Positions 14,659 through 23,645 of a stretch of 64,000 bases of DNA are shown piece by piece. The stretch comes from Streptomyces formicae. GTDB lineage: Bacteria > Actinomycetota > Actinomycetes > Streptomycetales > Streptomycetaceae. The stretch lies in assembly GCF_002556545.1 (NCBI RefSeq), contig NZ_CP022685.1, positions 5,868,001-5,932,000 on the forward strand, read 5' to 3'. Positions within the stretch are counted from its first letter, which is position 1; the number at the start of each line of letters is the position of its first letter. The position numbers were made by a program, and so were the translations under genes. Under the pieces are notes generated by a model, which saw nothing but the letters and a program-made list of their open reading frames with translations, was not told the origin of the DNA and did not search any database.

Positions 14659-17600
14659 TTGCACAGACAAGTGAAGAGAGCGTGCGGCGCCACCATCGCC
14701 ACGGCTGTCGCCGTGGCACTCGCGGCGGGCATGACCAGCCCGGCGACCGCGACCCCGGCAGCCGCGGGGAAGTCGGCGGGGGCGGCGGCCGGTGAGCTGA
14801 CGGGCAAGCGCCACGTCACGCTCATCACCGGCGACCGCGTCACCGTCGACGCCAAGGGACGCGTGGTCGGGTTCGACCGGGCCGAGGGGCGCGAGCACAT
14901 CCCCGTACAGGTGCGGCGCACCGGGGGCCACACGCTGCTCATACCCGCCGACGCCCAGCGCCTGATAGCCGACGGACGCATCGACCAACGGCTCTTCGAC
15001 ATCACGGAGTTGAGCAAGAAGCGCAACCGCGCGGCGCAGGCCAAGGGCCTGAAGGTGATCGTCGGCTACCAGGGGTCCGCCCAGGCCGACGCGAAGGCCG
15101 ACGTCCGGGCCGCCGGGGACACGACCGTGCGCCGGTCCCTCAAGGCGCTGAACGCCGACGCCGTCACCACGCCGAAGCGTGACGCGGGCGACCTGTGGAA
15201 GGCGCTCACCAGCGAGCGGGGCGGTGCGCGTACGACCGCGTCCGGCATCGCGCACGTCTGGCTCGACGGCACCCGCAAGGCGAGCCTGGACAAGAGCGTC
15301 AAGCAGATCGGCGCCGACAAGGCGTGGGCCGCGGGGTACGACGGCAAGGGCGTGAAGATCGCCGTCCTGGACACCGGCGTGGACGCCACCCACCCCGACC
15401 TGAAGGACCAGGTCGTCGGCGAGAAGAACTTCTCCACCTCGCCCGACGCCAAGGACCGCTTCGGTCACGGCACGCACGTCGCCTCGATCGCGGCCGGTAC
15501 GGGCGCGAAGTCCGGAGGCAAGTTCAAGGGCGTCGCCCCCGGGGCCAAGCTGCTCAACGGCAAGGTCCTGAGCGACGACGGATACGGCGAGGACTCCGAG
15601 ATCATCGCGGGCATGGAGTGGGCGGCGGCCGAGAAGGCCGATGTCGTCAACCTCAGCCTCGGCGGCGGCGACACCCCCGGTGTCGACCCGCTCGAAGCGA
15701 CGGTCAACAAGCTCTCCGCCGACAAGGGCATCCTCTTCGCGATCGCCGCCGGCAATGACGGCGCGCCAGGTTCCGTCGGCTCGCCGGGCAGCGCGGACGC
15801 CGCCCTGACGGTCGGCGCGGTCGACGACAACGACAAGCTCGCCGACTTCTCCAGCCAGGGCCCGCGCGTCGGCGACGGTGCCATCAAGCCCGACGTGACC
15901 GCACCCGGTGTGGACATCACCGCCGCGGCCGCCCCCGGCTCCGTCATCGAGAAGGAGGTCGGCCAGAAGCCCGAGGGCTATCTGACGATCTCCGGCACGT
16001 CGATGGCGACCCCGCACGTCGCGGGCGCGGCGGCGATCCTGAAGCAGCAGCACCCGGACTGGAAGTACGCCGAGCTGAAGGGCGCGCTCACCGGGTCCAC
16101 CAAGCCCGGCAAGTACACCCCGTTCCAGCAGGGTTCGGGCCGGATCGCCGTCGACAAGGCCATCAAGCAGTCCGTGATCGCCGACCCGGTCTCGGTGAGC
16201 TTCGGTACGCAGCAGTGGCCGCACACCGACGACAAGCCGGTCACCAAGAAGGTCACCTACCGCAACCTCGGCAAGGACGAGGTCACCCTCGACCTGACGG
16301 CCGCGGGCACCGACCCCAAGGGCCGTCCGGCCCCTGCGGGCTTCTTCACGCTCGGCGCGAAGAAGGTGACCGTCCCCGCGGGCGGCACCGCCTCCGTGGA
16401 CCTGACCGCCGACTCGAAGCTGGGCGGCACGGTCGACGGCACCTACTCCGCGTACGTCGTGGCGAGCGGCGGCGGCCAGTCCGTGCGCACCGCTGCGGCG
16501 GTCGACCGCGAGGTGGAGTCGTACGACCTCACGCTGAAGAGCCTCGGCCGTGACGGCCAGCCGACGAAGAACTACGACGTCTCGCTGCTGGGCATCACGG
16601 GGGCCGGGACCGACAGGGACTTCTCGCCGTACGACGAGTCGGGGACCGTCAAGGTCCGGGTGCCCAAGGGCGGTTACATCCTCAACGCCAACGTGGTCGT
16701 CGACCCGCGGGACGCGACCAAGGGCATCGACTGGATCGCCCAGCCGAAGCTCGACATCACCAAGAACACCACGGTGACGGTCGACGCGCGGACCGCCAAG
16801 CCGGTCGAGGTGACCGTGCCCGACGAGGGCGTCAAGGGTGTCCTCGCCGCGCCGGAGTACACGGTCAGCACGGCGGACGCCGGCTACGGCTTCGGCTGGC
16901 TGCTCGACGAGTACAAGGGCTTCAACACCGCCTCGATCGGCGCGGCCCCGACCGGTGTGACGCTCGACCAGCAGTGGTCGGCCGTCTGGACCAAGGGCGA
17001 CGCCACCGAGTACAACACCATCGCCGGCGGACCGGTCAAGCAGATCGCGACCGGCTACACCAAGAAGTACAAGGCGAGCGAACTCGCCACGGTGAAGGCC
17101 GGGCTCGGCGCGTCCAGCAGCGGCAAGACCGGTTCGCTGCGCGCCTACGGCGAGCTGCCCGCCAGCAGCGGCGGCTGGTCCGTCTCCGTCCCGACCAAGC
17201 TCCGCGGCGTACGCACGCTCCACGTGTCCACCGCGGACAAGGTGAAGTGGGGCCTGGAGTTCGAGCAGGCCGGTCCGCCCGACGAGGACGGCTTCCCGAC
17301 CACCGAGGCGAGCTACTCGCTGGGCACGCCGCAGACGTTCAAGGCGGGCCAGAGCTACGAGAAGACGTTCAACACGGCCGTCTTCGGCCCGCGGATCGGC
17401 GGCCAGTACGGCGTCTTCCGGACGGGCAACGAGATCTCCGGCTACCTGCCGCTGTTCGCCGACGGCCAGACGCACGTGGGCTACTCGCTGTACTCGTCGG
17501 TGAAGACGACGCTGTACCGCAACGGCACCAAGGTCGGCGAGAACGACGACCCGCTGGTCGGCGACAAGCCGTTCAAGGTCCCGTCCGCCGACGCCGAGTA

Positions 17601-18006
17601 CAAGCTGACGACGTCCGTGAAGCGCAGCGTCAAGGTGGCCGCGGCCTCCACGCGCATCGACGCGAGCTTCACCTTCCGCTCCAAGAAGGCCGAGAGCGCC
17701 AAGCTGCCGGTCTCCACGGTGCGGTTCAGCCCCACGGTCGACCTGAGCAGCAGGGCGGAAGCGGGCAAGAAGCAGTCCGTGCCGGTCAAGGTCCTCGGCG
17801 CGGCAGCGGGCTCGAACCTCAAGTCCCTCGCGGTGTACGTCTCCTACGACTACGGCCAGACCTGGAAGAAGGCCACGGTCAGCGGCGGCAAGATCTCCGT
17901 GAAGAACCCGGCCAAGGGCGAGGGCATCTCCTTCCACGCCAAGGTCGCGGACAAGAAGGGCAACAAGTCGACGCTGTCGATCTACAACGCGTACTACGGG
18001 AAGTGA
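14659..18006 (+). CDS. Large secreted subtilisin-family serine protease
   Basis: A 1115-residue S8 peptidase. It has a signal peptide (residues 1 to about 33, ending TPATATPA-type), an inhibitor-like prosegment to about 200, and a catalytic domain with Asp238 (LDTGVD), His270 (GHGTHV), Asn366 (AAGNDG) and Ser448 (GTSMATPHVAG), all intact. About 600 further residues form beta-rich modules. Large S8 proteases of this size are common extracellular enzymes in Streptomyces. The TTG at 14659 follows GGGGGAG closely; a GTG at 14671 is an alternative but further from the ribosome site. It is monocistronic and followed by a convergent gene. Confidence 0.95.
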   Translation: MHRQVKRACGATIATAVAVALAAGMTSPATATPAAAGKSAGAAAGELTGKRHVTLITGDRVTVDAKGRVVGFDRAEGREHIPVQVRRTGGHTLLIPADAQRLIADGRIDQRLFDITELSKKRNRAAQAKGLKVIVGYQGSAQADAKADVRAAGDTTVRRSLKALNADAVTTPKRDAGDLWKALTSERGGARTTASGIAHVWLDGTRKASLDKSVKQIGADKAWAAGYDGKGVKIAVLDTGVDATHPDLKDQVVGEKNFSTSPDAKDRFGHGTHVASIAAGTGAKSGGKFKGVAPGAKLLNGKVLSDDGYGEDSEIIAGMEWAAAEKADVVNLSLGGGDTPGVDPLEATVNKLSADKGILFAIAAGNDGAPGSVGSPGSADAALTVGAVDDNDKLADFSSQGPRVGDGAIKPDVTAPGVDITAAAAPGSVIEKEVGQKPEGYLTISGTSMATPHVAGAAAILKQQHPDWKYAELKGALTGSTKPGKYTPFQQGSGRIAVDKAIKQSVIADPVSVSFGTQQWPHTDDKPVTKKVTYRNLGKDEVTLDLTAAGTDPKGRPAPAGFFTLGAKKVTVPAGGTASVDLTADSKLGGTVDGTYSAYVVASGGGQSVRTAAAVDREVESYDLTLKSLGRDGQPTKNYDVSLLGITGAGTDRDFSPYDESGTVKVRVPKGGYILNANVVVDPRDATKGIDWIAQPKLDITKNTTVTVDARTAKPVEVTVPDEGVKGVLAAPEYTVSTADAGYGFGWLLDEYKGFNTASIGAAPTGVTLDQQWSAVWTKGDATEYNTIAGGPVKQIATGYTKKYKASELATVKAGLGASSSGKTGSLRAYGELPASSGGWSVSVPTKLRGVRTLHVSTADKVKWGLEFEQAGPPDEDGFPTTEASYSLGTPQTFKAGQSYEKTFNTAVFGPRIGGQYGVFRTGNEISGYLPLFADGQTHVGYSLYSSVKTTLYRNGTKVGENDDPLVGDKPFKVPSADAEYKLTTSVKRSVKVAAASTRIDASFTFRSKKAESAKLPVSTVRFSPTVDLSSRAEAGKKQSVPVKVLGAAAGSNLKSLAVYVSYDYGQTWKKATVSGGKISVKNPAKGEGISFHAKVADKKGNKSTLSIYNAYYGK

Positions 18007-18034
18007 GCTACCCGCAGCTTCCCGGCCTGACGCG

Positions 18035-18433
18035 CTACTGAAGCGCTGACGCGGGCGCGGCGCCGAAGGGACTGTCGATCACGTATCGCCAGTATCCGTC
18101 GGCGCCGCGTCGTGCCACGTCCGTGGCGGTGGAGCGGATCTTGCCCTCGATCTCCCAGTCGACGACCAGCAGCGCGATGTCCCCGGCGACGTGCACCTGG
18201 CGGGGGCGTACGGAGATCGGGAGGCCGAGGGCGAGGAAGGGGGCGTTCGCGGTGGATATCGCGGTGCTGCCGTGCACCGCTTCGCCCGACTCGGGTACGA
18301 AGGCGGCACGGTCCTCGTAGAGCTCCCGCACGGCGTCGGCGTCGCCGCTGTTGAAGCGTTCGGCGAAGGCGGCGGGGACGTCCTCGGCGCGGGTGGGCAG
18401 GGGGGACGGGGTGACTATCGTCGTGGTCGTCAT
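18035..18433 (-). CDS. SnoaL/NTF2-like protein
   Basis: A 132-residue protein of the NTF2-like (YybH/SnoaL) fold. It has the usual opening helix (AFAERFNSGDADAVRELYEDRAAF), VPESGEAVHG, and late strands with DIALLVVDWEI and VDSPFG-type ending. Such proteins are small hydrolases, isomerases or stress proteins; no catalytic residues can be assigned. The ATG at 18433 has TACGGT six bases upstream, consistent with leaderless translation. It diverges from the HxlR gene with only 24 bases between start codons, so the two promoters overlap and the genes are probably co-regulated. Confidence 0.8.
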   Translation of the reverse strand: MTTTTIVTPSPLPTRAEDVPAAFAERFNSGDADAVRELYEDRAAFVPESGEAVHGSTAISTANAPFLALGLPISVRPRQVHVAGDIALLVVDWEIEGKIRSTATDVARRGADGYWRYVIDSPFGAAPASALQ

Positions 18434-18439
18434 GGCTGC

Positions 18440-18445
18440 ACCGTA
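18440..18445 (-). promoter_or_regulatory. Putative leaderless -10 hexamer (NTF2-like gene)
   Basis: TACGGT on the minus strand ends six bases before the ATG at 18433. It lies within the upstream region of the divergent HxlR gene. Confidence 0.45.
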
Positions 18446-18457
18446 GGAGGCCCTCTC

Positions 18458-18871
18458 GTGACTCACCGAACGGTAAGCGGCGCGGGCCCCGAGCCCGGGC
18501 TGCCCGACGACGCGCGCGCCGGGGTGAGCGCGCCGGACCCCGGCTGCCCCGTCGAGATCACCCTCGCCGCGCTGCGCGGCCGCTGGACCACGCTCCTGGT
18601 GCGCGAGCTGCTGCGCGGCGAGCGCTTCGCGTACAGCGAACTGGCCGCCTCACTCCCCGAGTTGTCGGACAAGGTGCTCTCGGAACGACTCGCGCAACTC
18701 GTCGCCGCGGGCGTCGTCCGGCGCATGCGTACGCCCGGGTGGCCCTCGGCCGTCACCTACCAACTCACCCCGCACGGAAGGGATCTCGGCCCCGTTCTGC
18801 AGGCACTCTGGGACTGGGGTGCCGCTCGGGCGGCGCCGGGCCCCGCCCCGGAGGAAGCCGGCGTCACATGA
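18458..18871 (+). CDS. HxlR-family transcriptional regulator
   Basis: A 137-residue winged-helix protein. The family signature CPVEITLAALRGRWTTLLVREL is clear, followed by the recognition helix (LSERLAQLVAAGVVRR) and wing (SAVTYQLTPHG). HxlR proteins often respond to aldehydes, quinones or oxidative signals through a conserved Cys, here the Cys just before PVEI. The GTG at 18458 has GGAGG seven bases upstream. Its stop overlaps the ATG of the following monooxygenase-globin gene, so the regulator is probably translated with its target. Confidence 0.9.
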   Translation: MTHRTVSGAGPEPGLPDDARAGVSAPDPGCPVEITLAALRGRWTTLLVRELLRGERFAYSELAASLPELSDKVLSERLAQLVAAGVVRRMRTPGWPSAVTYQLTPHGRDLGPVLQALWDWGAARAAPGPAPEEAGVT

Positions 18872-19638
18872 CCGCGCACACCGTCGAGTACATCCGCTAC
18901 CGCATACCCGCCGACCGCTCCGCGGAGTTCCTCGCCGCCTACACCCGCGCCGCCGTGCCCCTCGCCGCGTCGCCGCACTGCGTGGACTACGAACTCACGC
19001 GCTGCGAGGACGACTTCGAGCACTACATCCTGCGCATCACGTGGACCTCGACCAAGGACCACATGGAGGGCTTCCGCCGCTCGGACCACTTCAAGGAGTT
19101 CTTCGCGGAGATCCGCCCCTACGTCGAGCACATCGAGGAGATGCGCCACTACACGCCCACCGCGGTGCGCGGCACCGGCGCGTCGACCCCGACGCTGTAC
19201 GCGTGGGCGGGCGGCGAGGAGCGCCTGGCCCGTCTGACGGAGGTCTTCTACGAGAAGGTCCTCGCCGACGACCTGCTCGCCCCGCTCTTCGCGGGCCTCG
19301 ACCCCGAACACGCCCACCACGTCGCCCAGTGGCTCGGCGAGGTCTTCGGCGGCCCCGCCCACTACTCCCAGGAGCACGGCGGCCACTCCCACATGGTCGC
19401 CAAACACCTCGGCAAGGGCATCACCGAGCCCCAGCGCCGCCGCTGGGTCAACCTCCTCCAGGACGCGGCGGACGAGGCGGCCCTGCCCACGGACGCGGAG
19501 TTCCGCTCGGCGTTCGCCGCCTACGTCGAATGGGGCACGCGCCTGGCGGTCTACTTCTCGGGCCCCGACGCCACCCGCCCCACCGACCAGCCGGTCCCGC
19601 TCTGGAACTGGGGCGCGGCCCCGCCGTACCAGCCCTGA
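18868..19638 (+). CDS. Antibiotic-biosynthesis monooxygenase (ABM) - truncated haemoglobin fusion
   Basis: A 256-residue two-domain protein. Residues about 5-95 are an ABM-type ferredoxin-fold domain (VEYIRYRIPADR, HYILRITWTS, HFKEFFAEI). Residues about 108-232 are a group II truncated haemoglobin: B-helix VFYEKV (Tyr128), proximal-His helix VAKHLGKGI (His180), and Trp193 at the G8 position in RRRWVNLL. The fusion would place a haem oxygen carrier next to a cofactor-free oxygenase or quinone-handling domain. It overlaps the HxlR gene by ATGA. Likely roles are detoxification of NO, peroxide or quinones. It could instead be a redox sensor. Confidence 0.88.
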   Translation: MTAHTVEYIRYRIPADRSAEFLAAYTRAAVPLAASPHCVDYELTRCEDDFEHYILRITWTSTKDHMEGFRRSDHFKEFFAEIRPYVEHIEEMRHYTPTAVRGTGASTPTLYAWAGGEERLARLTEVFYEKVLADDLLAPLFAGLDPEHAHHVAQWLGEVFGGPAHYSQEHGGHSHMVAKHLGKGITEPQRRRWVNLLQDAADEAALPTDAEFRSAFAAYVEWGTRLAVYFSGPDATRPTDQPVPLWNWGAAPPYQP

Positions 19639-19684
19639 GAGACCGGTCCCGCCGCCGACTCGCGGGGACGGCTCGCGGGCCGAT

Positions 19685-19690
19685 TACTGT
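19685..19690 (+). promoter_or_regulatory. Putative leaderless -10 hexamer (ASCH gene)
   Basis: TACTGT ends six bases before the ATG at 19697. Confidence 0.45.
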
Positions 19691-19696
19691 GATCCC

Positions 19697-20119
19697 ATGA
19701 CGTCGCTCCCCAAGGCCGAGTTCGCCTTCCCCGGGCCGCTGCGCGAACAGCTCGTCGCGGCGGTCCTGGACGGCTCCAAGACCTCCACCACCGGTCTCGT
19801 GGCCGACTACGAGCACGAAGGGGATCCGCTGCCCCGGGTCGGTGAGCGGTCCGTGGTCGTGGACTCCGACGGGCGGGACGTCGGCGTCATCGAGATCACC
19901 GAAGTGCGCGTCGTGGCGCTCGCCGACGTGGACCTCGCGCATGCCGTGGACGAGGGCGAGGGGTTCACGACGGTGGCGCAGTGGCGGGCCGGGCACGAGG
20001 AGTTCTGGCACGGTCCCGAGATGCGGGCCGCGCTCGGCGACGAGGACTTCACCGTGGACGACACCACCGCACTCGTCCTCGAACGCTTCCGGCTCGTGGC
20101 CGACCTGCGGGAGAAGTGA
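19697..20119 (+). CDS. ASCH domain protein
   Basis: A 140-residue protein of the ASCH (PUA-like) fold. The phrase VLDGSKTSTTGLVADY with the conserved Lys-T region, VGERSVVVDSDGRDVGVIEITEV and the late FxLV strand fit the family. ASCH proteins bind RNA or cleave modified nucleosides (some, such as E. coli YqfB, are amidohydrolases for N4-acetylcytidine). Which applies here cannot be read. It starts a short run with the alpha/beta hydrolase six bases downstream. Confidence 0.82.
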   Translation: MTSLPKAEFAFPGPLREQLVAAVLDGSKTSTTGLVADYEHEGDPLPRVGERSVVVDSDGRDVGVIEITEVRVVALADVDLAHAVDEGEGFTTVAQWRAGHEEFWHGPEMRAALGDEDFTVDDTTALVLERFRLVADLREK

Positions 20120-20125
20120 GCGGAC

Positions 20126-20926
20126 GTGCCCTTCGCCGAGGCGGCCGACGGCGCCGCGATCCACTACGAACTGCACGGCAGCGGCGCGCCGTTGGTGCTC
20201 CTCAGCGGGCAGTCCAACGACCACCGCTGGTGGGATCCGGTGCGCGCCGACTTCGCCGCGCGCTTCACCACCGTCGTCATGGACCACCGGGGGACAGGCC
20301 GCAGCGACCGCCCCGACACCGACACGTACAGCACACCCGGCTTCGCCCGTGACGTGCTCGCGGTCCTCGACCATGCGGGGATCGGGCGCGCCCACGTCTA
20401 CGGCACCTCCATGGGCGGGCGCGTCGCCCAGTGGCTCGCCGCCGACTTCCCCGAGCGGGTCGGACGGCTCGTGCTCGGCTGTACGTCGCCCGGCGGCCCG
20501 CACGGCGTCGAGCGCGGGCCCGACGTCCGCAAGGCCCTGACCCAGGCCGATCCGGACGCCGTGCGCCGCGCTCTGCTGGAACTCATGTACACCCCGGCCT
20601 GGCTGGCCGAGCAGGAACGCGCCCGCCCCGGAAGGGAGTTCCACACGCTGGGGGACTCCACCATGCCCGCGTACGCCCGCCGCGGGCACCTGCGCGCCAG
20701 CGCCCGGCACGACGCCTGGGACGCGCTGCCCAGGATCGAGGCACCGACGCTCGTCGTGCACGGCACGGACGACGCGTTCAACCCGACCGCCAACGCCCCG
20801 CTGCTCGCCGGGCGCATCCCGGACGCACGGACCCTGCTGGTGCCCGGCGCTCGGCACGCCTACTTCGAGGAGTTCGCGGACGTCGCCACGGAGCCGGTGC
20901 TCGCGTTCCTCGCCCAGTCCCCGTAG
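20126..20926 (+). CDS. Alpha/beta hydrolase
   Basis: A 266-residue cytoplasmic hydrolase. Visible landmarks are the oxyanion-hole region LSGQSNDHRWW, MDHRGTGRS, the nucleophile elbow GTSMGG (Ser near residue 94), the acid region VHGTDDAF (Asp near 216) and the catalytic His in GARHAYFEEF. This is the 3-oxoadipate enol-lactonase/BioH-like group. The substrate is not evident. The GTG start lies six bases after the ASCH stop, so the two genes form an operon. Confidence 0.87.
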   Translation: MPFAEAADGAAIHYELHGSGAPLVLLSGQSNDHRWWDPVRADFAARFTTVVMDHRGTGRSDRPDTDTYSTPGFARDVLAVLDHAGIGRAHVYGTSMGGRVAQWLAADFPERVGRLVLGCTSPGGPHGVERGPDVRKALTQADPDAVRRALLELMYTPAWLAEQERARPGREFHTLGDSTMPAYARRGHLRASARHDAWDALPRIEAPTLVVHGTDDAFNPTANAPLLAGRIPDARTLLVPGARHAYFEEFADVATEPVLAFLAQSP

Positions 20927-20933
20927 CCCGGTC

Positions 20934-20952
20934 CCGGGGGCTCAGCCCCCGG
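20934..20952. terminator. Convergent hairpin terminator
   Basis: CCGGGGGCT and AGCCCCCGG are exact complements with almost no spacer. The stop codon of the minus-strand glyoxalase-fold gene lies inside the hairpin. It separates that gene from the convergent hydrolase. Confidence 0.7.
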
Positions 20953-21328
20953 AGCCGTAGGGCCTGGTGATGATCTCCAGGTTGTGGCCGTTCGGGTCCT
21001 CCCAGTAGACGCCCCGCCCGCCGTCGTGCGTGTTGATCTCGTTCTCGCGCTGGTGGTACGGGTCGGCCCAGTAGGTGAGACCGCGGTCCTCGATGCGCCC
21101 GAAGATCGCGTCGAACTCGTCCTCGGACACGAGGAAGGCGTAGTGCTGCGGCACGATCGGGCCGCCGTCGCCATCGGCGTAGTCGAGGGTGACCCCGTTG
21201 GGAATCGTGACGGGGATGAACGGGCCGTACTGCGGGCTCACCTCCAGGCCGAGCAGGTCCGCGAGGAAGCGCGCGGACTCCTCCTTGTCCTTGGCCGTGA
21301 CGATCGTGTGGTTCAACTCGATGGACAC
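20942..21328 (-). CDS. VOC/glyoxalase-fold protein
   Basis: A 128-residue protein with the paired beta-alpha-beta units of the vicinal oxygen chelate superfamily. Metal-ligand-like positions are His in LNHTIVTAKD, His in VPQHYAFLV and Glu in NLEIITRP. The tail GGRGVYWEDPNGHNLEI is typical of bleomycin-resistance/dioxygenase-type members. The GTG at 21328 has GGAGG eight bases upstream. Substrate unknown. Confidence 0.87.
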   Translation of the reverse strand: MSIELNHTIVTAKDKEESARFLADLLGLEVSPQYGPFIPVTIPNGVTLDYADGDGGPIVPQHYAFLVSEDEFDAIFGRIEDRGLTYWADPYHQRENEINTHDGGRGVYWEDPNGHNLEIITRPYGSGG

Positions 21329-21503
21329 CGTGCGACCTCCTCGATGGTCCTGACTCCCGCTGTGCCGCGGTGACATGGACAACGGTAGGCGCGGGCCCCC
21401 GGCCGCCGTATCGGCCACAGGGCCCCGGTGCGCTGCGCATTGCGGCCTAGGGCCCGGGGCCCAGTCAGGTTCCGGCCACGGAGGTCCGTGCGGTGTCCCG
21501 CCC

Positions 21504-22556
21504 TCAGATCGTCGCGTTGTCGATCACGAAGCGGTAGCGCACGTCGCTGGCGAGCACCCGCTCGTACGCCTCGTTGATCTGGTCGGCACGGATCAGCTCG
21601 ATCTCCGCGCCGAGCCCGTGCACCGCGCAGAAGTCCAGCATCTCCTGGGTCTCCCGGATGCCGCCGATGTTGGAGCCCGCGAGGGTCTTGCGGCCGCCGA
21701 TCACGGAGAACAGGTTGAGCGAGACCGGCTCCTCGGGCGCGCCGACGTTCACGAAGGCGCCGTCCGTACGCAGCAGGCCCAGGTACTTGTCCAGGGGCAG
21801 CGGCGCCGAGACCGTCGAGAGGATCAGGTCGAAGGTGGACGCGAGCGCCTCGAAGGTGGCGTCGTCGCTGGTCGCGTAGTAGTGCTCGGCGCCCAGCTTC
21901 AGGCCGTCGTCCTTCTTGCGCAGCGACTGGCTGAGCACGGTGACCTCGGCGCCCATCGCGTTCGCGATCTTGACGGCCATGTGGCCGAGACCGCCGAGGC
22001 CGACGACGGCGACCTTCTTGCCGGGGCCCGCGTTCCAGTGCGCGAGCGGGGAGTACGTGGTGATGCCCGCGCAGAGCAGCGGCGCGGCCACGTCGAGCGC
22101 GAGCCCGTCGGGGATGCGGACGGTGAACGCCTCGTCCACGACGATGTGCGAGGAGTAGCCGCCGTACGTCGGCTCGCCGTTCTTGTCGAGCGCGTTGTAC
22201 GTGCCGATGTTGCCCTGCGCGCAGTACTGCTCCAGACCGGCCTGGCAGTTCTCGCACTCGCGGCAGGAGTCGACCATGCAGCCGACGCCGACGCGGTCGC
22301 CGACGGAGAACTTGGTGACGCCGGGACCGACCTCGGTCACGACACCGGCTATCTCGTGGCCCGGCACCATCGGGTAGATGCCCTCGCCCCAGCCGTCGCG
22401 GGCCTGGTGGATGTCCGAGTGGCAGATACCGGCGTACTTGATGTCGATCATGACGTCGGACTCGCCGACGGCGCGGCGCGGGACGGTGGTGCGCTCCAGG
22501 GGCGCACCCGGGGCGGGAGCGGCATAGGCGGAAACGGTGGTGATCTGCTCAGTCAT
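21504..22556 (-). CDS. Zinc-dependent alcohol dehydrogenase (YahK/cinnamyl-alcohol type)
   Basis: A 350-residue medium-chain dehydrogenase that reduces aldehydes or oxidises alcohols. The catalytic zinc ligands appear in YAGICHSD and PGHEIAGVV. The structural zinc lobe has four cysteines ([20 protein letters not shown] region). The nucleotide-binding motif is [11 protein letters not shown], followed by a Ser/Lys-rich loop (SQSLRKKDD), which suggests NADPH preference as in YahK. The ATG at 22556 is the family start. It diverges from an XRE/MmyB regulator across 118 bp, a pattern typical for regulator and target. Confidence 0.93.
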   Translation of the reverse strand: MTEQITTVSAYAAPAPGAPLERTTVPRRAVGESDVMIDIKYAGICHSDIHQARDGWGEGIYPMVPGHEIAGVVTEVGPGVTKFSVGDRVGVGCMVDSCRECENCQAGLEQYCAQGNIGTYNALDKNGEPTYGGYSSHIVVDEAFTVRIPDGLALDVAAPLLCAGITTYSPLAHWNAGPGKKVAVVGLGGLGHMAVKIANAMGAEVTVLSQSLRKKDDGLKLGAEHYYATSDDATFEALASTFDLILSTVSAPLPLDKYLGLLRTDGAFVNVGAPEEPVSLNLFSVIGGRKTLAGSNIGGIRETQEMLDFCAVHGLGAEIELIRADQINEAYERVLASDVRYRFVIDNATI

Positions 22557-22674
22557 GTCCACGAGCATGCCGGTGACCTGCGGACTCACCCAGACACCTG
22601 TTCTGCCTACGACCGCTGTGCCTACCACTGGCGGGGTCAGGCTCATGGTCGTACGACCCTGGATACTGGAATGT

Positions 22675-23562
22675 ATGGACGAGATCCCCGAGGGCCGCCC
22701 CCTGGACAGCCGGGCCGAGCTGAGCGAGTTCCTGCGCACCCGCAGGGCGAGGCTCCAGCCGCAGGACGTCGGGCTGCCGCACTTCGGGCGGCACCGCAGG
22801 GTGCCGGGGCTGCGCCGCGAGGAGCTCGCGCAGCTCGCCGGGGTCTCCGTCGCGTACTACACCCGCCTCGAACAGGGCAACGGCCGCAACGTCTCGGTGG
22901 AGGTGCTCGACGCCATCGCCCGCGCCCTGCGCCTGACCGACGCCGAGCACGCCCACCTGACGCACCTGGCCAAGCCCAAGGCCCACAAGAAGAAGGCCGT
23001 AAGGCCGCAGTACATGCGGCCCGTGCTGCAACAGCTCCTCGACTCCATCGAAGGCGTGCCCGCGTACGTGGTCGGCCGCCGTTCCGACATCCTCGGCTGG
23101 AACGCGCTCGCCGCCGCGCTCTTCGGCGACTGGGGCGAGCTCGCCCCCGCCGACCGGAACTGGGCCCGCATCTGCTTCCTCGACCCGCGCTCGCGCGAGC
23201 TCTTCGTCGACTGGGACCGGAAGGCGTCGGACATCGTCAGCTATCTGCGCATGGACGCGGGCTGCTACCCGAACGACCCGCAGCTGTCCTCCCTCGTCGG
23301 CGAACTCTCCGTCAAGAGCGAGGAGTTCAGGAGTCTGTGGGCCACGCACGACGTCCAGGAGAAGGGCCACGGCGTCAAGCGCATGCGGCACGCCCTGGTC
23401 GGCGACCTGACCCTGTCGTTCGAGACGCTGCGCCTGCCGGACGACTGCGACCAGTCACTGATCATGTACCACGCGGAACCGGACTCGGCGTCGGCGCAAG
23501 GGCTGCGCCTGCTCGCGAGTTGGGGCCGGGACGCGTCGTCGGTGGGGTCGGGGACGAAGTAG
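22675..23562 (+). CDS. XRE regulator with MmyB-like ligand domain
   Basis: A 295-residue regulator. Residues about 15-85 form a helix-turn-helix ([20 protein letters not shown], then [12 protein letters not shown]), the signature of the MmyB family. The C-terminal PAS-like domain ([13 protein letters not shown]...) is thought to bind fatty-acid-like ligands. These regulators commonly control a divergent oxidoreductase; here the divergent gene is the alcohol dehydrogenase. The ATG at 22675 is preceded by GATACT at seven bases and lacks a ribosome site. Confidence 0.92.
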   Translation: MDEIPEGRPLDSRAELSEFLRTRRARLQPQDVGLPHFGRHRRVPGLRREELAQLAGVSVAYYTRLEQGNGRNVSVEVLDAIARALRLTDAEHAHLTHLAKPKAHKKKAVRPQYMRPVLQQLLDSIEGVPAYVVGRRSDILGWNALAAALFGDWGELAPADRNWARICFLDPRSRELFVDWDRKASDIVSYLRMDAGCYPNDPQLSSLVGELSVKSEEFRSLWATHDVQEKGHGVKRMRHALVGDLTLSFETLRLPDDCDQSLIMYHAEPDSASAQGLRLLASWGRDASSVGSGTK

Positions 23563-23633
23563 CGGTCCGCGGTTTCGCGGGTGGCGGAACGCTTCGTGCT
23601 GCCCTCCTGCTGCCGTTCTGGCCGTACCGCTCC

Positions 23634-23639
23634 TACGCT
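23634..23639 (+). promoter_or_regulatory. Putative leaderless -10 hexamer (popR-like gene)
   Basis: TACGCT ends six bases before the GTG at 23646, the same hexamer as at hutH. The GGGGGA between them lies too close to the GTG to act as a ribosome site. Confidence 0.5.
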
Positions 23640-23645
23640 GGGGGA

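Noticed and set aside
14542..17937. A 1131-codon open frame on the minus strand
   Set aside because: It lies wholly opposite the subtilase gene. High GC content suppresses stop codons on the opposite strand; the protein is low-complexity and shows no family features.
21375..23645. Long plus-strand open frame ahead of the popR-like gene
   Set aside because: It crosses the alcohol dehydrogenase and MmyB-type regulator genes in wrong frames. Only the last part from about 23646 has HTH features.
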